5,450 nt of DNA, taken from assembly GCA_002492075.1 (NCBI GenBank), contig DKXD01000209.1:1-5450 (forward strand), read 5' to 3'. This document shows positions 1 to 5,447 of this stretch, piece by piece (the first letter of the stretch is position 1; the number at the start of each line of letters is the position of its first letter). This DNA is from Ruminococcaceae bacterium UBA7135. GTDB taxonomy: Bacteria; Bacillota; Clostridia; Oscillospirales; Ruminococcaceae. The notes under the pieces are model-generated. The model did no database searches. It saw nothing but the letters and a program-made list of their open reading frames with translations, and was not told where the DNA came from. The position numbers and the translations under genes are program-made.

Positions 1-13
1 TAATACAATAAAC

Positions 14-19
14 TATAAT
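14..19 (+). promoter_or_regulatory. Possible -10 box of the radA promoter
   Basis: A perfect TATAAT lies 31 nt before the radA ATG. It would place transcription start near base 26 and give a leader of about 25 nt holding the ribosome binding site AGGAGGT (39-45), which sits 5 nt before the start codon. The -35 element would fall upstream of the window and cannot be checked, and an AT-rich stretch can hold TATAAT by chance. Confidence 0.45.
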
Positions 20-50
20 TTATCGTCAAAAGCCTAACAGGAGGTTACAA

Positions 51-1433
51 ATGCCCAAAAACAAAACTGTTTACATCTGCCGCGAATGTGGGGCGGAATA
101 CTCGAAATGGAACGGGAAATGCACCTCGTGCGGCGCGTGGAACACTCTTGAGGAGACCGTTCCCGTAACGGTGGGAACGGGCAAAGCCGCGCCTGTCGGG
201 GCGTTTAAGTATTCGCGTATCTCCGAGATAAGCTATGACGACGAAACGCGCTATGACACCGGAATTTCCGAGCTTGACCGCGTACTCGGCGGCGGCTTGG
301 TTAAGGGCTCGCTTGTGCTGATAGGCGGCGATCCCGGCATAGGGAAATCAACTTTGCTGCTGCAAATTTGCGGCTTTATGGGTAAAGACCACACGATACT
401 CTACGTTTCCGGAGAGGAAAGCGAACGCCAGATCAAGCTCCGCGCGGAGCGGCTCGGCGTGGCATGTGAAAACCTGTTTCTTGCCTCCAACAACAACTGC
501 GAGAGCATTATCAGAGCGGTCTGCGAAAACAAGCCCGAAATCGTGATAATCGATTCCATTCAGACGATAACCTCAAGCGCTCTCACTTCAACGGCGGGCA
601 GTATAGTGCAGGTTCGCGAGTGTACGGGCGCGTTTATGCGCATGGCGAAGTCCGAGGAGATACCCGTGTTTATCGTGTCGCACGTCAACAAGGACGGCGG
701 TATCGCGGGTCCGAAAATAATGGAGCATATCGTTGATACCGTGCTGTATTTCGAGGGCGAAAAACAGCTTGCTTACCGCATTTTGCGCGCTATCAAGAAC
801 CGTTTCGGCTCTACGAATGAGATAGGCGTGTTCAGAATGGACGACGACGGGCTTTCCGAGGTGGAAAACCCAAGCGAGATGATGCTGTCGGGACGCTTGA
901 AAAACGTTTCGGGGAGCGCGGTGGTGTGCGCCATGGAAGGCACTCGTCCGATACTCGCCGAGGTGCAGGCTCTCGTCACAAAATCGAGCTTCTCCGCGCC
1001 GCGCCGCGTGGCGACGGGCTTCGATTATAACAGGCTCTATATGATACTCGCCGTGTTGGAGAAGCGGTGCGGTTTCGCGTTTGGCGGACTTGACGTATAC
1101 GTCAACATAGTAGGCGGTCTTAAAATCGACGAGCCTGCCGCCGATCTCGCGGTCGCTATGGCTTTGTGGTCGGGGCTGTGCGATAAAGCTGTCCCCGAGG
1201 ACTTGCTTGTGTTCGGGGAGGTCGGCTTGGGCGGTGAGATACGCTCCGTAAGCCGTGTTCGGGAACGCGTAAAAGAGGGCGCTCGGCTCGGCTTTACTAA
1301 ATGCGTTATCCCCAAGCACTCGTTCCGCGAGCTTTCCAAGACCGAGAACTACGGTATAAAAATTATCGGCGCGGACACGCTTTCGGGCGCGTTCAAGGCG
1401 ATAGGTGCAAATAAGGAGAATAATTCCAAATGA
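51..1433 (+). CDS. radA: DNA repair protein RadA (Sms), RecA-like branch-migration ATPase
   Basis: RadA is a cytoplasmic hexameric ATPase/helicase that works with RecA to extend and resolve recombination intermediates during repair and, in competent species, transformation. The 460-aa length is typical. An N-terminal C4 zinc finger is formed by Cys10, Cys13, Cys24 and Cys27. The RecA-like core has the Walker A motif GDPGIGKST (93-101), a Walker B strand ending in IIDS (about 164-169) and the RadA signature KNRFG (249-253). The C-terminal third (about 330-450) is the Lon-protease-like domain, with EPAADLAVA where Lon carries its catalytic serine region; in RadA this domain is a non-proteolytic scaffold. 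The start is fixed by AGGAGGT 5 nt upstream. A small variation is VSHVN at 209-213, where many homologues have GHVT. The stop overlaps the ATG of the next gene, so the genes are co-transcribed and probably translationally coupled. Identification is very secure. Confidence 0.98.
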   Translation: MPKNKTVYICRECGAEYSKWNGKCTSCGAWNTLEETVPVTVGTGKAAPVGAFKYSRISEISYDDETRYDTGISELDRVLGGGLVKGSLVLIGGDPGIGKSTLLLQICGFMGKDHTILYVSGEESERQIKLRAERLGVACENLFLASNNNCESIIRAVCENKPEIVIIDSIQTITSSALTSTAGSIVQVRECTGAFMRMAKSEEIPVFIVSHVNKDGGIAGPKIMEHIVDTVLYFEGEKQLAYRILRAIKNRFGSTNEIGVFRMDDDGLSEVENPSEMMLSGRLKNVSGSAVVCAMEGTRPILAEVQALVTKSSFSAPRRVATGFDYNRLYMILAVLEKRCGFAFGGLDVYVNIVGGLKIDEPAADLAVAMALWSGLCDKAVPEDLLVFGEVGLGGEIRSVSRVRERVKEGARLGFTKCVIPKHSFRELSKTENYGIKIIGADTLSGAFKAIGANKENNSK

Positions 1434-1777
1434 TCACCGATTTGGAAATGGTAGACTTGATGAGATATGATAAGCGAAAAATGATATTTTTGGTGATCTA
1501 CGATGTTGGATTCGATTCTGAGGAGCTTCCTATTGAGGAACACGGCGAGCTTCTGAGGCAAAAGGTTGAAAATTATGTTAATTACATCATCAACGGCGGT
1601 GCGATAGAGTATTTTTCAATCAATGACAAAAAAGCGAAGAAGATAAATTATGAGATACAGGTGTTTACGCCGGAGTATCCCCCGCAGGAGTATCTCAATT
1701 GTTTGAGTTGGATAAACAAACGGATAAGCGGCGCCGATCCCGAACATGTAATAAAACTCACTTGTGTCGCGCCTTAA
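1430..1777 (+). CDS. Uncharacterised 115-aa protein, possibly DUF6572-like
   Basis: This is a small soluble protein with no signal peptide or membrane segment. Its ATG shares bases with the radA stop (ATGA), and AAGGAG (1413-1418) lies 11 nt upstream inside the end of radA, so translation is probably coupled to radA. The predicted pattern is an N-terminal beta strand pair (about residues 17-28, KMIFLVIYDVGF), an acidic helix containing EHGELLRQKVENYVNYIINGG (about 37-57), a second strand (about 73-79) and a C-terminal helix before a final strand. The order 'VD..., strand, EH..L..K...Y...I..G, strand' recalls from memory the uncharacterised DUF6572 family, but I cannot confirm this without a profile search. 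Codon use is more AT-rich than in radA. The reading frame is well supported by its overlap, ribosome binding site and clean fit between radA and the next gene. Function is unknown. Confidence 0.82.
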   Translation: MITDLEMVDLMRYDKRKMIFLVIYDVGFDSEELPIEEHGELLRQKVENYVNYIINGGAIEYFSINDKKAKKINYEIQVFTPEYPPQEYLNCLSWINKRISGADPEHVIKLTCVAP

Positions 1778-1799
1778 TAGCGCGTTTCGGAGACATAAT

Positions 1800-2159
1800 A
1801 TGAAAAAGCGTCTTATCTGCGCGGTGGCATTTGCGGTGGTACTCGGAATTGAGATACTTATCGCGCTGTTCGTTCACGACAGCTTTGTGCGACCTTACCT
1901 TGGAGATGTGCTGGCGGTGGTGTGCGTTTATTTGCTTGCGCGAGCGATACTCCCCGAAAAGCCGCGTTATCTTTCCGTTTTCGTGACGGCGTTCGCGTTC
2001 CTTGTGGAGCTTGTTCAGCTTACTCCGCTGTCGGAGGTACTGCCCTCGTCGCTTTCCGTGATAGTCGGCGGAACGTTCGACTTTAAAGACCTCGCGTGCT
2101 ATCTTGTCGGCGGGGCGCTGTGCTTTTTCGCGGACAAGAAAATCTTTAAGGAACAATAG
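1800..2159 (+). CDS. DUF2809-family small integral membrane protein
   Basis: A 119-aa hydrophobic protein expected in the cytoplasmic membrane, with about four transmembrane segments (roughly residues 4-25, 36-52, 57-75 and 95-111). It carries the features I associate with DUF2809: an FVRPYLGDVLAVV stretch (29-41) before the second helix, a VELVQL segment (69-74) and GTFDFKDLACYLVG (91-104) leading into the last helix. The family has no established function. I start it at ATG 1800 because GGAG (1789-1792) sits 7 nt upstream and the next residues (MKKR followed by a hydrophobic run) make a natural N-terminus. The frame stays open upstream to a GTG at 1764, but that start would overlap the preceding gene and lacks a good ribosome binding site. 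It begins 22 nt after the 115-aa gene and is probably the last gene of the radA transcript. Family call is fairly confident. Confidence 0.88.
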   Translation: MKKRLICAVAFAVVLGIEILIALFVHDSFVRPYLGDVLAVVCVYLLARAILPEKPRYLSVFVTAFAFLVELVQLTPLSEVLPSSLSVIVGGTFDFKDLACYLVGGALCFFADKKIFKEQ

Positions 2160-2180
2160 GCTTGTTTAAGCCTTATTTAT
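2158..2180 (+). terminator. Weak intrinsic terminator after the DUF2809 gene
   Basis: A perfect 6-bp stem AGGCTT / AAGCCT (2158-2163 and 2168-2173) with loop GTTT overlaps the stop codon (TAG, 2157-2159) and is followed by the U-rich tail TATTTAT. The position at the end of the three-gene run fits a terminator. The stem is short and the U tract is interrupted, so it may be leaky or need help from the hairpin just downstream. Confidence 0.5.
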
Positions 2181-2186
2181 GCGTTC

Positions 2187-2206
2187 TCCCCTGCTGCGGC
2201 GGGGGA
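2187..2206. repeat. GC-rich hairpin between convergent genes
   Basis: TCCCCTGC (2187-2194) pairs with GCGGGGGA (2199-2206) around loop TGCG, giving 8 bp with one G-U pair. Neither side has a good U tract directly adjacent: the plus strand continues AAATGC, the minus strand GAACGC. It could act as an mRNA 3'-end stabiliser or back-up terminator for either convergent transcript. Its TCCCC...GGGGGA core resembles the terminator stem at 5387-5418. Confidence 0.45.
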
Positions 2207-2276
2207 AAATGCTATTTAAAGCGCTTTTTTGAAGAAATTTTTCGTCATGTCCCGAAAAGACCTTTTTACAAACTGA

Positions 2277-2301
2277 GCGGTGCGGTTGTGAACCGCACCG
2301 C
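2277..2301 (-). terminator. Hairpin ending the protease/lipoprotein operon
   Basis: A perfect 11-bp inverted repeat, GCGGTGCGGTT (2277-2287) and AACCGCACCGC (2291-2301), with a 3-nt loop, begins 6 nt past the stop codon of the minus-strand lipoprotein gene. Position and strength fit a transcript end. On the minus strand the sequence after the stem is TCAGTTTGTAAAAAGG, so the U tract is poor. On the plus strand there is none. It may therefore rely on Rho, or act chiefly as a 3' stabilising structure. Confidence 0.6.
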
Positions 2302-2307
2302 GTGATA

Positions 2308-2943
2308 TTATACGTCGTATTTCTCAACGATCTCTTTATAAATTCCATCGTTGAAATCAGCCTCGTTATATACGCCCAACTCGGCGCCTTCCGCAAGCGG
2401 CATTATTCCGTTTTTGGAAGCGGAGCTTTTGGTGGGAAAACGCGAATCCGATTCTGCCGTGCAAATATAATGATCGGATTTGGCAACTTTCCTTAGGAAA
2501 AACACCCACTCATCGCCCTTTTGCATCGGAGTCAGTTCACTGAATGTTATAAGCTCGCCGTCCACAATACCGTAGTTCTGGTCGATTTTGAGTTCGTCCC
2601 CGACATTAACATCGCCCATCAAAACCTTTGTAACCTCAATAGTGTTGGCGGAATTAATATCGACAATGATGTCTTTTTTGAAATAAGGATCGTATTCATA
2701 ATCCACCTCTTGCTCGGCATCATTGATAAATGTGCCTACAACAGCTATATGGCTTGATCTTTCCAGTTCGTCAAGTGTGTTAAAAACGACCCTGTCGGTA
2801 ATTCCGGCTCTTTTAAGTTTAAGCCCCGCAAACGTATCCGTATTCTGAGATACGGATACATCGGAGTTTTGCGGCGTGCTGCTACACGCTGTCAATGCCG
2901 CACAAGCTGCAAAAGCTGCAATAATTGTTGTTATTCTTTTCAT
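2308..2943 (-). CDS. Putative secreted lipoprotein partner of the metalloprotease
   Basis: A 211-aa protein with a lipoprotein signal peptide: basic MKR, a hydrophobic stretch of small residues and lipobox L17-T-A-C20. It is predicted to be lipid-anchored at Cys20 on the outer face of the membrane. Residues 21-40 are a Ser/Thr/Asn-rich linker. The rest (about 50-211) is one globular domain, with the segments VTKVLMGDVNVGDELKIDQ (104-122), ELTPMQKGDEWVFFLRK (136-152) and SRFP (167-170). This 'EVLKGDVKVGDEI...L..GDEWLFFL' pattern recalls beta-barrel (OB-like) domains of uncharacterised Gram-positive surface proteins; that is from memory and not verified. The frame is open up to 2973, but ATG 2943 is the better start: it begins the signal peptide, lies 2 nt after the protease stop and has G6 (2951-2956) 7 nt upstream. 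It is co-transcribed with the protease. Lipoprotein status is solid; function is unknown. Confidence 0.9.
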   Translation of the reverse strand: MKRITTIIAAFAACAALTACSSTPQNSDVSVSQNTDTFAGLKLKRAGITDRVVFNTLDELERSSHIAVVGTFINDAEQEVDYEYDPYFKKDIIVDINSANTIEVTKVLMGDVNVGDELKIDQNYGIVDGELITFSELTPMQKGDEWVFFLRKVAKSDHYICTAESDSRFPTKSSASKNGIMPLAEGAELGVYNEADFNDGIYKEIVEKYDV

Positions 2944-2945
2944 AA

Positions 2946-3629
2946 TCAAACCCCCCATTTTGTTTTTAAGCAAACTTTATCGTGGAAAGCTATATCGGGC
3001 GCTACGGCTTCGGAACTTGAACGCACATAGCCTTGGTTCATTATTGCATACGGCCTTCCGTTTGATACAGTATGTCCAGATAGTGTTGAATTTTGTTTTG
3101 GGTGAGAAAGTTTTAATGCATGTCCCACTTCGTGCAAAAACGTTTTTCGGGCATTCGTAATCAACTTACTTGGAGTAATTAGACCATTCTTAAGATCAAC
3201 GAATGCTTCGGCATCAACATTTATATCAATTCTTACATAAGACCAATCTGAATTTACCCCCGGAGTTGTATCCATGAGATTACCAGATGCATCATATGGG
3301 TTCATACGTCCCAAATTAGTGTTTTTAAATTCCCTACCGGTAACAATCCATTTACCGTTTGAATTAGGTAAAATGGTATTTTGATACTCAACACTAACGC
3401 TAACATCACTGCTGATATTATTCCAATTTATAGCATAATCATAGACATTTTCCTTGGTTAATAATTCAGTTTGAGCTGTGTATAATACATACAATTCAAT
3501 ATTTGCGTCGTTTTTGCTTAAGTATATTCTTTGCCAATAATCATATGGATGCGCTGATGCAGTGCTTGTAACCGTAACAGCAGCAAGCAGCCCGGCGAGG
3601 AATGGAGCTGCATATTTTTTTAGTTTCAT
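2946..3629 (-). CDS. Secreted metzincin-like zinc metalloprotease (matrixin-type)
   Basis: A 227-aa protein with a Sec signal peptide (MKLKK, hydrophobic core, then TSTASA with likely cleavage after Ala26), so it is exported. The zinc-binding helix is HEVGHALKLSH: His166, Glu167 (general base), His170 and His176 match HExxHxxxxxH. A candidate Met-turn follows at YAIMNQGY (194-201, Met197). This is the layout of metzincins such as M10/matrixin peptidases. The canonical Gly at position 8 of the zinc motif is Lys173. The C-terminus ends in a KTKWGV element like the xLKxxWG end I recall in related Bacillota proteins. There is no long propeptide and no visible cysteine switch; the only cysteine is Cys220. 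The start is supported by GAGG (3635-3638) 5 nt upstream. It is first in a two-gene operon with the lipoprotein. The gene is more AT-rich than its flanks. Substrate is unknown. Confidence 0.93.
   Translation of the reverse strand: MKLKKYAAPFLAGLLAAVTVTSTASAHPYDYWQRIYLSKNDANIELYVLYTAQTELLTKENVYDYAINWNNISSDVSVSVEYQNTILPNSNGKWIVTGREFKNTNLGRMNPYDASGNLMDTTPGVNSDWSYVRIDINVDAEAFVDLKNGLITPSKLITNARKTFLHEVGHALKLSHPKQNSTLSGHTVSNGRPYAIMNQGYVRSSSEAVAPDIAFHDKVCLKTKWGV
2950..2957 (-). promoter_or_regulatory. Unusual all-G ribosome binding site of the lipoprotein gene
   Basis: The only purine-rich element before the lipoprotein ATG is TGGGGGGT on the minus strand, 7 nt upstream of the start. It is embedded in the last codons (Trp-Gly-Val) of the protease gene. 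It departs from the AGGAGG type used before radA, so initiation here probably depends on coupling to ribosomes terminating at the protease stop 2 nt before the ATG. Confidence 0.6.
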
Positions 3630-3648
3630 ATAAACCTCAGACCTTTCC

Positions 3649-3677
3649 GGTATCCATATTTTTGGGGAGTGGATACC
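3649..3677 (-). promoter_or_regulatory. Inverted repeat at the transcription start of the protease operon
   Basis: GGTATCCA (3649-3656) and TGGATACC (3670-3677) form a perfect 8-bp inverted repeat separated by 13 nt. Half-site centres are 21 bp apart, two helical turns, which suits a dimeric repressor. The predicted start of transcription (about 3679) is within 2 nt of the repeat, so in RNA it would also be a stem-loop at the extreme 5' end of the mRNA, with loop CTCCCCAAAAATA. Operator and 5' RNA structure are both possible. Confidence 0.6.
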
Positions 3678-3685
3678 CTAATATT

Positions 3686-3714
3686 ATTATATCAAAAATG
3701 TAAAAAGATGTCAA
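3686..3714 (-). promoter_or_regulatory. Consensus sigma-A promoter of the protease/lipoprotein operon
   Basis: On the minus strand the -35 box is TTGACA (3709-3714) and the -10 box is TATAAT (3686-3691), both perfect and separated by exactly 17 bp. The -10 is extended by TG at 3693-3694. Predicted start is near 3679, about 50 nt before the protease ATG. A promoter this strong on an accessory operon, with an inverted repeat at +1, suggests it is normally held down by a repressor. Confidence 0.9.
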
Positions 3715-3885
3715 TACTTTTTTTAAGTAATTTGCGAAAGATAAAGAAATTCGAGAGATTTTTTCAAAAAGTCCGTAATATTTTTCCGATTTCCATGTAT
3801 ATAAACAAATTCCTCTTGTGTTATACGAAAGCTACAAATAAAAGACACGGTATTTGTTAGAAATGACAATTTTTCCCCGATATTG

Positions 3886-3914
3886 TTGCAAAAATTTGTA
3901 AAGTGTGATATAAT
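3886..3914 (+). promoter_or_regulatory. Promoter of the DUF342/FapA gene
   Basis: TTGCAA (3886-3891) and a perfect TATAAT (3909-3914) are 17 bp apart, with an extended -10 TG at 3906-3907. The -35 box matches consensus at four of six positions. Start would be near 3921, giving a leader of about 64 nt. Confidence 0.8.
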
Positions 3915-3944
3915 TTATAAAAGGAATATTATATTTCAAATCGT

Positions 3945-3966
3945 GTGAAAACATTTGCGTTTTCGC
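3945..3966 (+). repeat. Small stem-loop in the DUF342/FapA leader
   Basis: GTGAAAAC (3945-3952) can pair with GTTTTCGC (3959-3966) around loop ATTTGC, giving 8 bp with one G-U pair, a few bases upstream of the ribosome binding site (GAGG, 3976-3979). It does not sequester that site, and I see no riboswitch-like architecture. It may be incidental. Confidence 0.3.
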
Positions 3967-3984
3967 CGAGAAAGTGAGGCGCCT

Positions 3985-5370
3985 ATGGCAGAAGAAAATA
4001 AAATACCGGTGAGTTCAACCGTTGAATTGTCGATAGACCCCAATCATACGACCGCGTTCTTTTCGTTCTCCCGCCCCGAAAACGGCGGCGCGGATATGAC
4101 CGTAGAGAAGATAATGCACGCGTTGGAAGAGAACTTTATTTCTTACGGCATACTTGAAGATGATATCAAGTACGCTGTGGAACAGAAACGTTATGATGAG
4201 AATATTTGCGCCGCGAAGTGGAAGGCTCCCATAAACGGCATTGACGGAGCTGTTCAGTACTATTTTAATAGGGAAAAACACATCGCGCCCGTTGAGGACG
4301 AGCACGGCGTCGTTGACTTTAAAAACCTCGGTCTTATCAATAATATCACCGCGGGAACTCCCATTGCAGAGATAAGCTTTCCCACAGACGGCGAACCCGG
4401 AATGGATATTACGGGAAGACCCGTTCCGCAAAAGGTGGGTACGCCCGCTAAATATAACGTCGGCGCGGGAACTCAGCTTGTGAATAATGATACGCAGATA
4501 GTCGCTTCTATAAACGGTAATCTGGTGTATAAAAACGGCGCGTTCGTCGTTGAAGAGAAGATCGTTATAAACGGCGACGTGGACGTTTCCAGCGGCAATA
4601 TCGATTTTATCGGCGACATTACAATAAAGGGCGGTGTTTTTGAGGGATTTCGCGTTGTTTCAAAGCGCAATATCACAATAATGGGTCTTGTTACCAGCGC
4701 GGAGATCATAGCCGACGGCGATGTAGTCGTTAAGGGCGGAGTGATAAATTCAAAGGTGGTAAGCCACGCGAACGTTAAGGTGGGCTTCTGCGAAAACAGC
4801 GACATAACCGCCGACGGCAATGTTGAAAGTCCGTCGTTTGTAGGCGGGGAGATATTCGCGTCGGAAAAGATAATCGCTTCAAACAAGGGCGTTATGGTCG
4901 GCGGAAAATACACCGCTTTAAACGGCGTGGAGGCTTCCGTTATAGGCTCGGAGAACTACACCAAAACGCTTGTGACGCTCGGAAATAACGCCGTTCTTTC
5001 CGAGGAGCGCGAAAAGCTGGAAAAGGAAAACAGTCAAATGGAGGATCAGGCGGATCAGCTTGGGAAGATACTGCTCACCTTGTCGGAATACGCGAAAAAG
5101 GGAAAGCTTCCGCCCGACCGTGAGCAAATGCAGACCGATGCACGCCGCAACCGTCTGCGTTTGCTTAATCAAATGCGCGCAAACAAGAAGCGCATATCGG
5201 AGATAGATGAGGCTCTTCAGCTTACGCAGAACCTGTTCGTGGCTGTAAAGCGCATGATCTATCCCGGAGTAACACTTCGCATAAATTCTTCGGTACTTAA
5301 AGTAAACTCTGTCGAAAACAGAGTGAGGGCGACGGTGCAAGGCGGAGATATCGTTTTTGTTCCGCTGTAA
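3985..5370 (+). CDS. DUF342 / FapA-family protein
   Basis: A 461-aa cytoplasmic protein of the FapA (DUF342) family. In Vibrio the namesake affects polar flagellar assembly; most clostridial members are uncharacterised, and no flagellar gene is visible here. The N-terminal FapA_N-type domain (about 10-185) includes GEPGMDITGRPVPQKVGTPA (136-155). The middle (about 187-330) is a run of short Gly/Asn/Val-rich strands (for example INGDVDVSSGNI and ITIKGGVFEGFRVVSKRNI) that should fold as a right-handed beta helix, similar in style to bactofilin and MinC C-terminal domains. A charged coiled coil follows (about 336-415, broken near KLPPD at 374-378), then a short beta end containing YPGVTLRIN (426-434). 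I start at ATG 3985 because GAGG sits 5 nt upstream; a TTG at 3955 in frame lacks such a site. It has its own promoter and terminator, so it is probably monocistronic. Family call is secure; role is not. Confidence 0.93.
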   Translation: MAEENKIPVSSTVELSIDPNHTTAFFSFSRPENGGADMTVEKIMHALEENFISYGILEDDIKYAVEQKRYDENICAAKWKAPINGIDGAVQYYFNREKHIAPVEDEHGVVDFKNLGLINNITAGTPIAEISFPTDGEPGMDITGRPVPQKVGTPAKYNVGAGTQLVNNDTQIVASINGNLVYKNGAFVVEEKIVINGDVDVSSGNIDFIGDITIKGGVFEGFRVVSKRNITIMGLVTSAEIIADGDVVVKGGVINSKVVSHANVKVGFCENSDITADGNVESPSFVGGEIFASEKIIASNKGVMVGGKYTALNGVEASVIGSENYTKTLVTLGNNAVLSEEREKLEKENSQMEDQADQLGKILLTLSEYAKKGKLPPDREQMQTDARRNRLRLLNQMRANKKRISEIDEALQLTQNLFVAVKRMIYPGVTLRINSSVLKVNSVENRVRATVQGGDIVFVPL

Positions 5371-5386
5371 ATCGACCGGTAACTAC

Positions 5387-5418
5387 AAATCTCCCCCGCG
5401 TAACGGGGGAGATTTTTT
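5387..5418 (+). terminator. Strong intrinsic terminator after the DUF342/FapA gene
   Basis: A perfect 12-bp stem (5387-5398 paired with 5404-5415) with loop CGTAA and a CCCCC/GGGGG core is followed by a T run at 5413-5418, beginning 16 nt after the stop codon. The A-run on the 5' side of the stem also makes it a fair terminator for any minus-strand transcript arriving from beyond the window. Confidence 0.93.
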
Positions 5419-5447
5419 GCGGCGCGGAAAAAATTTTTGAAAACCCC

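Larger units (their letters stand above)
3630..3984. other. AT-rich divergent intergenic region
   Basis: This 355-base gap separates the minus-strand protease operon from the plus-strand DUF342/FapA gene. Each side has its own promoter (3686-3714 on the minus strand, 3886-3914 on the plus strand), with start points about 240 bp apart. In the middle (about 3715-3885) I see only AT-rich sequence, with no convincing gene, RNA or repeat. Confidence 0.8.

Noticed and set aside
588..1319. 243-aa open frame on the minus strand inside radA
   Set aside because: It is fully antisense to a secure radA gene, has no recognisable domain and a low-complexity basic composition. It follows from the GC-rich codon pattern of radA.
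1430..1777. Idea that the 115-aa protein is a Cas2-like or toxin protein because of its small size and early IYDVGFD strand
   Set aside because: There is no Cas2 core pattern, no cas genes or repeats nearby, and no antitoxin partner; the resemblance is limited to one hydrophobic strand.
1758..2156. 132-aa open frame on the minus strand opposite the DUF2809 gene
   Set aside because: Antisense shadow rich in Arg/His/Lys with no family likeness; the plus-strand frame has a ribosome binding site and family motifs.
2218..2227. 10-bp palindrome AAAGCGCTTT
   Set aside because: Palindromes of this length are expected by chance in AT-rich spacer; there is no nearby promoter for it to regulate.
2302..2757. 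Plus-strand open frames opposite the lipoprotein gene
   Set aside because: They lie wholly antisense to a gene with a clear signal peptide and lipobox, and have no ribosome binding sites.
3821..3855. Possible promoter TTGTGT...TAAAAG on the plus strand
   Set aside because: Both boxes are poor matches, and a much better promoter (3886-3914) lies just downstream.
3669..3860. 63-aa plus-strand open frame in the divergent intergenic region
   Set aside because: It would begin at a GTG inside the inverted repeat, with GGGGA directly abutting the start and no spacing. It crosses the opposing promoter and is lysine/phenylalanine-rich by AT bias alone.
4473..4913. 146-aa open frame on the minus strand inside the DUF342/FapA gene, rich in Thr/Pro/Ser
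   Set aside because: It mirrors the repetitive beta-helix codons of the real gene, with no independent start signals.
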